Positions 9,028-16,953 are shown, counted from the first letter of the stretch. The stretch is 64,000 bases of DNA from an uncultured Planktomarina sp. (GCA_905182535.1 CAJJBZ010000011.1:1-64000), one strand, 5' to 3'. The notes: generated by a model from the letters alone, not told the origin. Made by a program: numbers and translations.

Positions 9028-10758
9028 TCACCTTTTTTCAAGGTCGATTGTCTGCCCCTGTAATTCAAGATACATTTTGAAAATGTCTCCCTCATTCACT
9101 GTGCCAATAAATATGTTGGTCTCCCTTTCGATTATGGGAATAGTCTCTCCAATAAAGTTTGATGCAGATTCAATTGCTTGTTGGATTGAGGCATCTGACT
9201 TAATGCTCAACGCATCTGGGTCTATCAAGTCCAAAACTGTAGCTTTGGGATTTGCGAGTATCAGAGACCGAAGGTGTATTTTACCGAGATATTTATCTGT
9301 ATCGGAAACAACGTAGGCTTCTGTACTTTCATGCTCGATCATTGCGGATTGCGCAGAGACTACATTCACTTCCGGTTTGAATTTTAATTCATTTGTAGAA
9401 ATGATAGATAAAATACCCTCTTCCATGAGCCTCAAGCCCATACGGCCCTGTGATAGATCAATATTTCTACTCAAAAGTTGTTTATCAAATAGTGAATTAC
9501 CAAACATTTGGCTGCTAATCATTGTTGCTGTCACAATGCCAATGGTTGATGCTAAGGCTAAGCCGTACGAGCCTGTGAGTTCTAAGACAATTATTATCAT
9601 AGAGAGTGGGGCACCAATAACTGCTCCAGCGACTGCAGCCATACCACAGATAACTAGCTCTGGGCCCTGAAAGAAGTGTACCCCGGACCAGTTTACTACA
9701 GCGGTTGCTACTGATCCTGCAGCGGCACCTACAAGCAGCGCTGGAGAAAATACACCACCAAAGAAGCCAAACCCTAACGACAGTGCTGTTGCAATAATTT
9801 TGGCAATCAGGATCGCAAGTGCGACCATTAATAGGGTATTTTCATTGGTTAGTTTAACTATAGTTAAAGTTCCCAAGCCCATCACGTCAGGGTAGAAAGT
9901 GCCAATTATGCTCAGTCCAGTTATGGCAACTAAGACGGCTTGAAATCTTGTTAACCCCAGCTGCCGTGGCAACTTTGAAAATATAAGGACGGAAGACATG
10001 AAAAGTATTGCAATACCGCCAAAAAATGGGCCTAAAATAATTGAAGTTAATAACATAGGGCCAATTTCGGCGGTAGAATAAGATTGTAAAAAAGGAGTAG
10101 TTGCGTCCCAAAAGTAATTGTGAACTGCGAAGGCCGTTCCAGACGCAAGTGCAATTGGAGCTAACGCCTTCATAGAAAAATGACGTAAGATTGCCTCGTG
10201 CGCAAAAATTATGCCAGCTAATGGCGCGTTAAAGCCGGCTGAGATTGCTGCTGCGACCCCACCACCAAGGATAACGTCAGTTGTAATGCGTAGCCGAAGT
10301 GTGGCTTTGGCAAAGGCACCTAAGGTGGCTCCAAAGTGAACTAATGGACCGTATTGCCCCGCTGATGCGCCACCAGCTATTGAAACAAATGCGGCTAACG
10401 TACTTGCGACACCAGTTTTCACATCTAACTCATTGTCTATCCTGTGTGCCGCGAAGATGGTATCTGCTGGCCCGTGCCATCTATCTACTTTGAATGTATT
10501 TCTAATTAAGCTTACGACTATGGCCGTAGTACTCAAACTGCAAAAAAGGAAAGTAAAGCTAGTGCTATTTTGAAAATATTTTTCTAAAACTTGTCCAATA
10601 GAATAGATGCCTGCCGTAAAATAATGTGCTGCAGCTGCTCCAAAAAAACCCAGAAGAATTCCTACTAATATTGAAGTCATCCATAGGTGTAACGTCCTGA
10701 GTGTCATAACATTATTCTCGCAAAATTTGTTTGAAATTACCAATTCTGAGGTGATCAT
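9028..10758 (-). CDS. ClC-family chloride channel/transporter with CBS pair
   Basis: 576 residues. About ten to twelve hydrophobic segments of a ClC core (residues ~20-440) are followed by a cytoplasmic CBS domain pair (residues ~450-570) of the kind that binds adenine nucleotides. The second ClC signature appears as GASAGQYGPLVHFG, so the usual gating glutamate of GREGP is replaced (GQYGP). Loss of this Glu in characterised ClCs abolishes proton coupling, so channel-like Cl- conduction is a reasonable inference. The true start may be Met-18, just before the first helix. It shows no operon link to the flagellar genes. Confidence 0.85.
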   Translation of the reverse strand: MITSELVISNKFCENNVMTLRTLHLWMTSILVGILLGFFGAAAAHYFTAGIYSIGQVLEKYFQNSTSFTFLFCSLSTTAIVVSLIRNTFKVDRWHGPADTIFAAHRIDNELDVKTGVASTLAAFVSIAGGASAGQYGPLVHFGATLGAFAKATLRLRITTDVILGGGVAAAISAGFNAPLAGIIFAHEAILRHFSMKALAPIALASGTAFAVHNYFWDATTPFLQSYSTAEIGPMLLTSIILGPFFGGIAILFMSSVLIFSKLPRQLGLTRFQAVLVAITGLSIIGTFYPDVMGLGTLTIVKLTNENTLLMVALAILIAKIIATALSLGFGFFGGVFSPALLVGAAAGSVATAVVNWSGVHFFQGPELVICGMAAVAGAVIGAPLSMIIIVLELTGSYGLALASTIGIVTATMISSQMFGNSLFDKQLLSRNIDLSQGRMGLRLMEEGILSIISTNELKFKPEVNVVSAQSAMIEHESTEAYVVSDTDKYLGKIHLRSLILANPKATVLDLIDPDALSIKSDASIQQAIESASNFIGETIPIIERETNIFIGTVNEGDIFKMYLELQGQTIDLEKR

Positions 10759-10775
10759 ACCCTGTAAGCTTCATC

Positions 10776-11129
10776 TTAATCTTGATACCTAACCTCTAAT
10801 AGCTTCAGTACTATCTGATCGAATGAAACGTTGTTCCAGGTGGACAGAAGCTCATCATATAACCTGGCTTGAGCCGGCACATCACTTCTAATCAAATATG
10901 ACAAGTCGGTGTGAGACTGCGAGTTTGGAATTAATTTTTGATTAATAATAAAATTTTGAAGTAATTTTTGCCCCGCTTTGAAAGTTAGCTGCACCTTTGC
11001 TGATCGCATTGTTTTCCTTGTTAAGTTCGTAAGTGCGGGCATAATTCTGAAGGCATTGACATACCGGGACAGCTTTTTCTGTTCAAACCTTGGGAGCTGT
11101 AGAATAATACTTGGATTTACGACTGGCAC
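10776..11129 (-). CDS. Hypothetical protein, N-terminus uncertain
   Basis: 117 residues from a GTG start, lysine- and leucine-rich, ending LEVRYQD. The same frame continues about 36 codons upstream (LPARPNTIVKSHGDIIFSC) without a start codon, while an ATG (MFHCTSSQ) sits there in the next frame. As elsewhere in this window, the real gene may be longer and broken by one indel near 11200. It ends 17 bases before the ClC start on the same strand, so the two could be co-transcribed. No family recognised. Confidence 0.45.
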   Translation of the reverse strand: MPVVNPSIILQLPRFEQKKLSRYVNAFRIMPALTNLTRKTMRSAKVQLTFKAGQKLLQNFIINQKLIPNSQSHTDLSYLIRSDVPAQARLYDELLSTWNNVSFDQIVLKLLEVRYQD

Positions 11130-11287
11130 ATCTGTACAAAAGTATTGTGCAACTTCATCTTCTATACAGCTGAAGATGATATCACCATGACTTTTAACAA
11201 TAGTGTTCGGTCTGGCTGGAAGTGCAATGAAACATTATTAAATCAATAAAATCTATTTTTCCAAAGATAATTATTGATTCCCATATT

Positions 11288-12001
11288 TTATATTTCGATA
11301 CTGCCGTTCTTCTTGATTTTTCTGCTGATCGTAGACCAAACCTCTTTCGCTTCAACTGTATCAAATTCGAATTTACGGCCACTCAGTTTCTTCTCATTTT
11401 CCAACCTAAAATAAGTTAACATTGCCGCCATTTGTTGCTCGACTTTTTCGATACTTGTTATTGCAAACTTTACGTCTTTTGCTTCTAAGTACTCGTTTTT
11501 GAGGGCGGCTTGTAACCTCTGAATGGTATCTGCCTTGACCTGTGAAAGTGATGAGCGTGCTGTATTTGCCAAAACTTTAACTTTTTGCACTGCTATTTCG
11601 ATGTCTTGCTCACTTGGTTTTGGAATTTGACAAATCATTACATTATTAGCAATCGATTTAACTCGAATCTGGTGATCTCTCAGTACTTCTTTCACATGTG
11701 GTATGTATTCGTCCGCGCTGTAGCGCACGCTTATTGTAGTATCAGTAGATCGCTCTTTCATAATTTCAACGTAAGTGCCGAGCTTTCGGGGACGGAATTT
11801 TATCCAGACTGTTACTGTCTTAAATATTTGAGAAAAATCACTCAGAGAGATTGACCCGTTCGCATTCGTGACAAATAATTTGACGACGTCGAGCATACGT
11901 TCTTTTGAACTATTAATGTATGTATTTTCGACTTCTTTAACGTGGAGAAAGTCAGCGCTTACTCCAACGTCATCTTTTTCGACTTCTTCAGACATTCCCA
12001 T
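11288..12001 (-). CDS. Ribosome-recycling-factor-like protein
   Basis: 237 residues. From about residue 50 the order of elements follows ribosome recycling factor: a beta-rich part (LSDFSQIFKTVTVWI, then ISVRYSADEYIPHVKEVLRD, like the RRF strand that precedes AVEKAI), then VMICQIPKPSEQDIEIAVQK (compare IRIPLPPLTEERRKELVK), then the long C-terminal helix LANTARSSLSQVKADTIQRL. The catalytic-type arginines of the RRF helix are partly missing. A housekeeping frr normally sits beside pyrH/tsf, which are absent here. This looks like a divergent paralogue whose role is unknown. The family assignment rests on pattern reading only. Confidence 0.45.
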   Translation of the reverse strand: MGMSEEVEKDDVGVSADFLHVKEVENTYINSSKERMLDVVKLFVTNANGSISLSDFSQIFKTVTVWIKFRPRKLGTYVEIMKERSTDTTISVRYSADEYIPHVKEVLRDHQIRVKSIANNVMICQIPKPSEQDIEIAVQKVKVLANTARSSLSQVKADTIQRLQAALKNEYLEAKDVKFAITSIEKVEQQMAAMLTYFRLENEKKLSGRKFEFDTVEAKEVWSTISRKIKKNGSIEI

Positions 12002-12086
12002 CTCCCAATAACGACCAATGGTACCAATCTAATTAATAGTTTAAAACTAAAAATATTTTGGACACCATTAGCTTCCTTCTAAGACA

Positions 12087-12703
12087 TTATAGTTTAAAAA
12101 TATCATCAATCAAATCATAGCAAACTTTTCTATTGGAAAACACATTTTTAATTTTTGAAAGAAAGCCTCGACTTTTGGCGGTATAGGTATCGCTAGTAGC
12201 ACTTTTAAAATCAATAATTGCTTCAAACGTCTGGTTACCCCATCGACCATCAACTTTGGCTTCATAAGAACCATAACTTAAGCACCTTTGGATCTTCTTT
12301 CGTCCCACATTGTCAAAATTTTGGAACTTTCTACTAAGTTCACTGTACAGCGTCTCAGATGCAGGCGCCGATGGTGACCTTACGTTACTCTCTAGTTCCT
12401 GATCCTCAGGCAATTCTACCTCTAGTGTATCTATCGTTTGTGGAGCCTCACTAATTCTGCCCAAGGGTGATTCGTTGTGTAGAATACTGCCTGAATAGTA
12501 TAATGCGTCGAGAGGGAATTGGTCATTAACGGGCTGCGCAGGCCATTATCTTTGGCATTCATATTGTGACAGGGTACTGTTTTATCATCTTCCCCTTGGC
12601 AGCTAGATTTTGCCTCAGCAAAACTTGAATGCAGTGTAAAAAATAGGAAAGCTATAAAAACGTTGCTACAAAACATAGAACTTTGGTTTTTAATAATATG
12701 CAT
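12087..12703 (-). CDS. Secreted peptidoglycan-binding-domain protein, one frameshift
   Basis: Two overlapping minus-strand frames make one protein of ~205 residues. The upstream frame (ATG 12703) has a signal peptide (NVFIAFLFFTLHSSFAEA) and the start of the mature chain. The downstream frame carries acidic linker sequence and a peptidoglycan-binding-1-like motif (RKKIQRCLSYGSYEAKVDGR WGNQTFEAI, with the typical Q..L...G.Y...DG.WG..T). One missing base between about 12440 and 12545 joins them. A sigma-54 promoter lies just upstream, so it is probably co-regulated with the flagellum and may attach a motor part to the cell wall. That role is inference. Confidence 0.6.
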
Positions 12704-12739
12704 ATGACATCCCCTCATCGGCCATGTTAGAATTCAAAG

Positions 12740-12755
12740 GGCAAAATTCATGCCA
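12740..12755 (-). promoter_or_regulatory. Sigma-54 promoter (-24/-12) for the peptidoglycan-binding protein
   Basis: On the minus strand: TGGCAT, 5 bases, TTGCC, with the GG and GC spaced as in sigma-54 promoters. It lies 37 bases upstream of the ATG at 12703. Confidence 0.55.
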
Positions 12756-12857
12756 AGAAATTATTAAATTAGCTAACACATATTCCCAAGGCGGCCGTTA
12801 TCGAGTAATCTGTTACCAATATCGACTGTCAGTAATATTTAAAAGATAGGTGTTTAG

Positions 12858-13106
12858 ATGGACGTAGTGGCTACTGTAAGTATCGCTAAAGGTGATTTTG
12901 ATGAGTGGGTGTCATTCTTCAAAAGTTATGAACATCTTCGTCAGGAATTTGTTGTTAATGAAGTAATAACAAAAATCTCCCAATCTGAGGCCGTAGTCTC
13001 CTTTTCAATAACAGATATCGATGGGCTAACCGCACTGTCTTCATCTCAATTCTTGTTAGATGGTGAGGCGCGGCTTGGTGTCACTGTAGAGTTAGCTGAA
13101 AAATAA
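12858..13106 (+). CDS. Small soluble alpha/beta protein, unknown
   Basis: 82 residues, no signal peptide. The pattern (VVATVSIAKGDFDEWVSFFK, then EFVVNEVITKISQSEAVVSF, then SSSQFLLDGEARLGV) alternates strand-helix-strand like a small ferredoxin-like or dimeric alpha-beta barrel fold, reminiscent of DUF3764-type proteins. That resemblance is weak. It lies just upstream of an inverted repeat and the sigma-54 promoter of the FliL-like gene, so it is transcribed separately. Function unknown. Confidence 0.5.
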   Translation: MDVVATVSIAKGDFDEWVSFFKSYEHLRQEFVVNEVITKISQSEAVVSFSITDIDGLTALSSSQFLLDGEARLGVTVELAEK

Positions 13107-13139
13107 TATTAAAAATTGAATAAAAGTTGTTTTAATATT
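13105..13139 (+). terminator. AT-rich inverted repeat between two genes
   Basis: Perfect 10-bp arms (AATATTAAAA at 13105-13114 and TTTTAATATT at 13130-13139) overlap the stop codon of the 82-residue gene and end one base before the next -24 element. It could be a weak terminator insulating the promoter. Confidence 0.35.
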
Positions 13140-13140
13140 T

Positions 13141-13156
13141 TGGCATAATTCTTGCT
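13141..13156 (+). promoter_or_regulatory. Sigma-54 promoter for the FliL-like gene
   Basis: TGGCAT, 5 bases, TTGCT. It lies 22 bases before the ATG at 13178, with a GGTGAGGTG ribosome-binding stretch between. Confidence 0.65.
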
Positions 13157-13177
13157 CTCTTCTGGTGAGGTGAAATC

Positions 13178-13710
13178 ATGTTCTATTTACAACTTTTCGT
13201 ACCAGCAGGACTAGTTTTACTAATGTTCGGCATTGGCCATTCGTTTGTTGAGGTTGATTATTCTGGAGTTTATTATGAAGAAACTCTTGAGGAAGTTGTT
13301 GAACCTATTACTGACGAAGATATCGCATTGGGTGGAGATCTGCCAGAGGAAGTTGGAGCCGATGGGTTGCCTTTGCTCCCAGATAAATACAATTATTTAA
13401 AGATTGAAAATGTTTTTCAGGGCCGTCTCCTCGATACTCAGGAGTTGTTTAGTCTAGAGGTTGCATTGCAACATATCAGACAAATGTTACCGCTGATTTT
13501 TTCATCAAAGGCATAGCAGAGATTGAAAGTGACTTAGTCGCTGAAATTACCAACATGATAGTTGATACTACCGCTGAGCAGCTTACAACAGTGGAGGGGC
13601 GGACTTTAATCACTGAAAAAATTAAGTCTGAGTTGAACAACTACCTAGTAGAAGAGGATTTCAACCCTGACATTCATTTTGTGTACATCATTAATTACAA
13701 TATAATTTAA
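13178..13710 (+). CDS. FliL-like flagellar basal-body protein (second copy), one frameshift near 13466
   Basis: The first frame has an N-terminal membrane helix (LQLFVPAGLVLLMFGIG), an acidic linker and the strand-forming start of a FliL periplasmic domain (LPLLPDKYNYLKIENVF ... FSLEVAL). The second frame continues TYQTNVTADFFIKGIAEIE and ends VEGRTLITEKIKSELNNYL, matching the conserved FliL end (LRTVEGRxxLKxELxxxIN). One missing base near 13466 restores 177 residues, the normal FliL size. The ordinary fliL sits at 25003, so this is a paralogue. FliL proteins form rings round stator units and modulate torque. Its own sigma-54 promoter supports flagellar use. Confidence 0.65.
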
Positions 13711-13714
13711 TTAA

Positions 13715-13730
13715 TGGCACGAAATATGCA
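13715..13730 (+). promoter_or_regulatory. Sigma-54 promoter for the 58-residue gene
   Basis: TGGCAC, 5 bases, ATGCA. It lies 24 bases upstream of the ATG at 13754, with a perfect AGGAGG between. Confidence 0.6.
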
Positions 13731-13753
13731 TTCTTTATTCAGGAGGATTGAAG

Positions 13754-13930
13754 ATGCAATTAGTAAAACATGGCGAAGTATTAAAGACAGAGATGGAGTT
13801 TGTTATTTCTTGTGACTATTTTAATAACCTTGATGAGAGAACTCAGACTACTGATTTGATAATCAATTTAGGCTCAGAAAAGCCGATTAGGTCTACTACA
13901 GATTTAACTGAAATTATATCGGCGGCCTAA
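13754..13930 (+). CDS. 58-residue protein under sigma-54 control, unknown
   Basis: Start at ATG 13754, fixed by a perfect AGGAGG at 13741-13746 (an in-frame TTG at 13748 is too close to it). The product, MQLVKHGEVLKTEMEFVISC to TEIISAA, is small, acidic and soluble, with no signal peptide or known motif. The combination of a -24/-12 promoter and an ideal Shine-Dalgarno sequence argues that it is a real, strongly expressed gene of the early flagellar regulon. Its role is unknown; an export or assembly helper is one possibility. Confidence 0.6.
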   Translation: MQLVKHGEVLKTEMEFVISCDYFNNLDERTQTTDLIINLGSEKPIRSTTDLTEIISAA

Positions 13931-13945
13931 TTTTTGGTAGGTCAT

Positions 13946-14143
13946 CTAATTGTTTCGATTATTAAATAATTTTAGGAAAAGTGCCAGCATACAAAATATT
14001 AATGGCACTTTTAATATCTGAAATACGCTCAGGGTCTCTCGGAAATATAGTAAGTTGTAACCAGCATTTATTATAATGCCAAAAGCAACTACCCAAATAA
14101 ATGCTGACCGCGTTTTGTCACAAAATGCACATGGTTTTTTCAT
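13946..14143 (-). CDS. Small membrane protein with N-terminal CxxC
   Basis: 65 residues starting MKKPCAFCDKTRSAF, a CxxC pair followed by two hydrophobic helices (FIWVVAFGIIINAGYNLLYF and ILKVPLIFCMLALFL). AAGGAG lies just upstream of the ATG. The CxxC could bind a metal or be redox active, but no family is recognised. It is convergent with the 58-residue gene and divergent from the next plus-strand gene. Confidence 0.5.
   Translation of the reverse strand: MKKPCAFCDKTRSAFIWVVAFGIIINAGYNLLYFRETLSVFQILKVPLIFCMLALFLKLFNNRNN
13977..14012. repeat. Inverted repeat inside the 3' end of the small membrane gene
   Basis: Perfect arms AAAAGTGCCA (13977-13986) and TGGCACTTTT (14003-14012) with a 16-base spacer. 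Each arm contains a TGGCAC half like a -24 element, but no -12 partner follows at the right distance. It could act as a terminator for the convergent genes. Confidence 0.4.
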
Positions 14144-14204
14144 CTTATCTCCTTATTTATAGGACAAGTTGAAGTATACTAAAAAATATGCCTAACTGTC
14201 TCCC

Positions 14205-14531
14205 ATGCAACCGTTAGATTTAACAAATTACAGTGCTTTTACGGCCAGATTATCAGTGAAACCAACGGTTCCTGTGTCTAGCAGCGCCATCTCTTCTACC
14301 CAGACTGTTTATCCCGCACAGGTCAAAGATAAAATAGCAAGTTCTGTGGAGTATTCGCCTAGGATATTTAGTCCATATCTTACCCCATCAGCGGTACAGG
14401 TTGAAAATAGGCAATTGGCTCAAGGTAGTGTGGCACCTACTTATCAACACAACATAGCAGCTACTAAGTATTTCAATGTTTCAATTACACCAAAACCAAG
14501 ATCTCACTTACAAACCGGCCTAATTGCCTGA
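14205..14531 (+). CDS. Hypothetical protein, Ser/Thr/Pro-rich
   Basis: 108 residues, no signal peptide or membrane helix, rich in Ser, Thr, Pro and Val and probably unfolded (MQPLDLTNYSAFTARLSVKP at the start). Low-complexity soluble proteins in flagellar clusters are sometimes substrates or regulators of export, but nothing here proves that. No clear promoter motif or Shine-Dalgarno was found. Confidence rests on ORF length and position only. Confidence 0.4.
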   Translation: MQPLDLTNYSAFTARLSVKPTVPVSSSAISSTQTVYPAQVKDKIASSVEYSPRIFSPYLTPSAVQVENRQLAQGSVAPTYQHNIAATKYFNVSITPKPRSHLQTGLIA

Positions 14532-14840
14532 TATTTTTATACAGATGTTGCTAATCTGTAAGTGTTTAAATCCAGAGAAAGGTGGTATTTCTGATGGCCG
14601 ATGGCCGATGGCCGATGGCCGATGGCTGTTGGTGTCCACTGCAGGCCAAACCTTGATGTCTTCATTGAGTGTTTTGGGGAAGCAACGGTATTTTTTTAGT
14701 CTCAAGCCAATCTTCAAACGTTTGATAAAATTGTTGCGGTCCTTGCACAATTTTCAACTTTCAAATCATATTCTAGCGCCATACGACAATTGACGTGGCG
14801 AGGATAGAAAGTAAGAACTAGAAGCGCGCTGTTCAGTCAT
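14532..14840. other. Intergenic stretch with a 7-bp tandem repeat
   Basis: About 310 bases between convergent genes. ORFs on both strands run through the tandem repeat and are not credible. On the minus strand, short stretches (QQFYQTFEDWLETKK and MALEYDLKVEN) hint at a lost small gene, but stops and shifts interrupt it. Confidence 0.35.
14593..14626 (+). repeat. Tandem repeat, GATGGCC x ~4.9
   Basis: Five near-perfect consecutive copies of GATGGCC in noncoding DNA. The 7-base period shifts the reading frame with every copy. It is a likely slippage hotspot. Confidence 0.9.
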
Positions 14841-15221
14841 CTAAGTTATTTTTACGCTGTCCCAGCTTTTCAAAATATCGAGGATAAAACCGTGGCAACT
14901 TTTTATTTCGTGGTCGTCTCTGCTCTTCGTCATACCCTTTTCCAGGACCTTTAGACGACAGAATTCATATAAGCGAAATAAATTTTTGGCTAGCTCGCCG
15001 CCTTGAACAAGGTCTAAGCTTTTCTGAAGAAAATAAATTGCTGTTAGTATGCCTTCAAATGCTTTGCTGCGGCTAGCAGCAACTTCTGACGACACTAAGA
15101 TTTTTAAATTTGTTTCGAGTTTACGCAGTGCTGCACCAACTAAATTATGGCCGTTTTCCTCTTGAGAAAGTGTATCTTTTTGGATTTTTGTGTAGGCGGT
15201 TATAGCTATTGCTGCGTTCAT
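14841..15221 (-). CDS. fliS: Flagellin export chaperone FliS
   Basis: 126 residues, a typical FliS length and four-helix pattern. The best-conserved part is AFEGILTAIYFLQKSLDLVQ followed by GGELAKNLFRLYEFC, matching the FliS core (I..L..SLD...GGELA.NL..LY). FliS binds the C-terminus of newly made flagellin in the cytoplasm, prevents early polymerisation and hands it to FlhA. AAGGAG precedes the ATG. A sigma-28-like promoter upstream fits its role as a late gene matching fliC and fliD. Confidence 0.8.
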   Translation of the reverse strand: MNAAIAITAYTKIQKDTLSQEENGHNLVGAALRKLETNLKILVSSEVAASRSKAFEGILTAIYFLQKSLDLVQGGELAKNLFRLYEFCRLKVLEKGMTKSRDDHEIKSCHGFILDILKSWDSVKIT

Positions 15222-15244
15222 AATGTTCTCCTTGCATATAGATA

Positions 15245-15270
15245 TTAACGACTAATTTTTTTTTCTTTTA
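15245..15270 (-). promoter_or_regulatory. Sigma-28 (FliA) promoter candidate for fliS
   Basis: Minus strand: TAAA (15270-15267), 14 bases, GTCGTTAA (15252-15245). The spacer contains a run of nine A, so the true spacing may be 15. The -10 is identical to those before fliD and flgM. Confidence 0.5.
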
Positions 15271-15366
15271 GTTAATTGTCAAAAAAATGAATTTTATATT
15301 TTGGCTCATCTCCTAAATTCCAAACATTAATATCTAATAAACTGATATATATCATAAAAATTATTT

Positions 15367-15382
15367 TGGCATGGTATATGCT
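15367..15382 (+). promoter_or_regulatory. Sigma-54 promoter before the activator-fliE operon
   Basis: TGGCAT, 5 bases, ATGCT. It overlaps an in-frame upstream ATG at 15371, so translation must start downstream, at 15404. It probably drives the activator and the whole fliE-fliN run. Confidence 0.55.
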
Positions 15383-15403
15383 GATGTTTGGTGGAGGATT
15401 GAA

Positions 15404-16588
15404 ATGTCAAACTTTATACTAGATCTCGGCGACGAAGCGTTTTTCAACGCGACTTGCTCCGCCTTCTCCAAGAGGGGTGTGGACTGGACCACTGTTGATG
15501 ATCAATTGCCAAGGCAATCTGCTAATCCGGAACGGTATCTAATTATATCAGCTTCCACGAGTACCTGTGACGTTTATTCCGATGAATTCGAGATATTTTT
15601 GCGCTCTAATAAATTTACCAAGGCATTCATATTAGTTTCAAGTGCCCCAAAGTTTGAAATCACTGAAAAACGAAACGGTGCCATTAAATTTGTAAATGTT
15701 CCCGTAGCACTTGAGGAGAAGGGCCAGATCGTTGACTTTTTTCTAAGCCTATTTCTAGAACAATTTTTAGGAAAATATGTGAACCTTCCGTGTGGCGATC
15801 CAGAAACTGCAGATTTGGTAGATTTACTATGCCGCTTAGCAGGATCGAATGCCAGTGTTCTCATTAATGGCCCAACAGGAACAGGCAAAGAAGTAGTTGC
15901 TCGACTATTACACGCAAAGTCGTTCAGAAAAGATGAACCATTTATTGCTGTAAACTGTGCTGCAATCCCGGAGAATATGCTTGAATCCATGTTATTTGGG
16001 CATGAAAAAGGCGCTTTTACTGGCGCCATGCAGGCTAATTCTGGTTTGTTCCGAGCAGCACACACTGGAACCATCTTGCTCGATGAGATTTCTGAAATGC
16101 CCATGGCTCTTCAATCAAAACTTCTCCGTGTGCTCCAGGAAAAAGTTGTAACCCCTGTCGGTAGCACAAAGGAAGTTACGATAGATGTAAGGGTTCTTGC
16201 GACAACTAACCGAAATATGGTGGAGGAAATTCACAAAAATAACTTTAGAGAAGATCTTTTTTATCGATTAAATGTTTTCCCAATCTCGACATGTTCCCTT
16301 AAATTGCGTCCGTTAGATATACCAGTTATATCTGCTCATTTATTAACAAGAAATTCTTTGAATGCTAAGACTTTGAAGATATTATCACCTAAAGCATTAG
16401 ACCGACTTATGCAGCATGACTGGCCTGGAAATGTACGAGAGCTGGATAACGTAATCCAGCGGGCTGAAATACTCAGTTATTCTGATACAATAGATCAAAC
16501 TAATATAGTTTTTGACAATGAGCTGACTTTGAGCCCCAGAAATACTATGGATGCTCTCAATTCTAAACTTTATGCGCAGGTAGGGTGA
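15404..16588 (+). CDS. Sigma-54-dependent activator (AAA+), lacks C-terminal DNA-binding helix-turn-helix
   Basis: 394 residues from ATG 15404, placed by GGAGG at 15393-15397 and by the promoter that overlaps the earlier in-frame ATG. The N-terminal ~125 residues are a divergent sensor-like domain without a clear phospho-Asp. Then comes the AAA+ core: Walker A GPTGTGKE, the sigma-54 contact loop GAFTGA, Walker B LLDEISEM, sensor I ATTNR, and WPGNVRELDN. After the core only ~25 residues remain (ending NSKLYAQVG), so no Fis-type helix-turn-helix is present, as in Helicobacter FlgR. It should remodel RpoN holoenzyme to open flagellar promoters, either from solution or with the second activator. 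Confidence 0.85.
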   Translation: MSNFILDLGDEAFFNATCSAFSKRGVDWTTVDDQLPRQSANPERYLIISASTSTCDVYSDEFEIFLRSNKFTKAFILVSSAPKFEITEKRNGAIKFVNVPVALEEKGQIVDFFLSLFLEQFLGKYVNLPCGDPETADLVDLLCRLAGSNASVLINGPTGTGKEVVARLLHAKSFRKDEPFIAVNCAAIPENMLESMLFGHEKGAFTGAMQANSGLFRAAHTGTILLDEISEMPMALQSKLLRVLQEKVVTPVGSTKEVTIDVRVLATTNRNMVEEIHKNNFREDLFYRLNVFPISTCSLKLRPLDIPVISAHLLTRNSLNAKTLKILSPKALDRLMQHDWPGNVRELDNVIQRAEILSYSDTIDQTNIVFDNELTLSPRNTMDALNSKLYAQVG

Positions 16589-16598
16589 GGAAAGTACC

Positions 16599-16934
16599 AT
16601 GAAAATTCAAAGTACCAACTCAAACATGACTGCAATTAATACAAATTTGTCTGTTGTTAAGCAGAAGGCGCAGCTTTCTACGGATACATTACAAGCTAAA
16701 TCTGTAGACACTGGTCCATCTTTTTCTCAACGAATTTCCGATGGTTTAAACGATGTTGCCAAATCGCAAAACTCAGCTGCGCAATTAGCCAAAGACTATG
16801 AGTTTGGCACTGAAAGTGACCTATCCAAGGTGATGGTGAACCAACAAATTTCTTCAGTGGGTTTTCAGCTAACGCTTAATATCCGCAACAAAGCCTTGAG
16901 TGCGTATAAAGATATTATGAATATGCCGGTATAG
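16599..16934 (+). CDS. fliE: Flagellar MS-ring/rod junction protein FliE
   Basis: 111 residues, the usual FliE size. The C-terminal half, SDLSKVMVNQQISSVGFQLT then NIRNKALSAYKDIMNMPV, is the conserved FliE signature that packs on the rod base. FliE joins the MS ring to the proximal rod and is exported early. It starts 10 bases after the activator stop and 19 bases before fliF, in a tight operon typical of fliEFGHIJ. Confidence 0.9.
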   Translation: MKIQSTNSNMTAINTNLSVVKQKAQLSTDTLQAKSVDTGPSFSQRISDGLNDVAKSQNSAAQLAKDYEFGTESDLSKVMVNQQISSVGFQLTLNIRNKALSAYKDIMNMPV

Positions 16935-16953
16935 AGCGGATAGGATAAGAATT

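Noticed and set aside
14524-14793. ORFs on both strands through the GATGGCC repeat
   Set aside because: The 7-base repeat keeps several frames open by itself; composition is random outside it and there is no ribosome-binding site.
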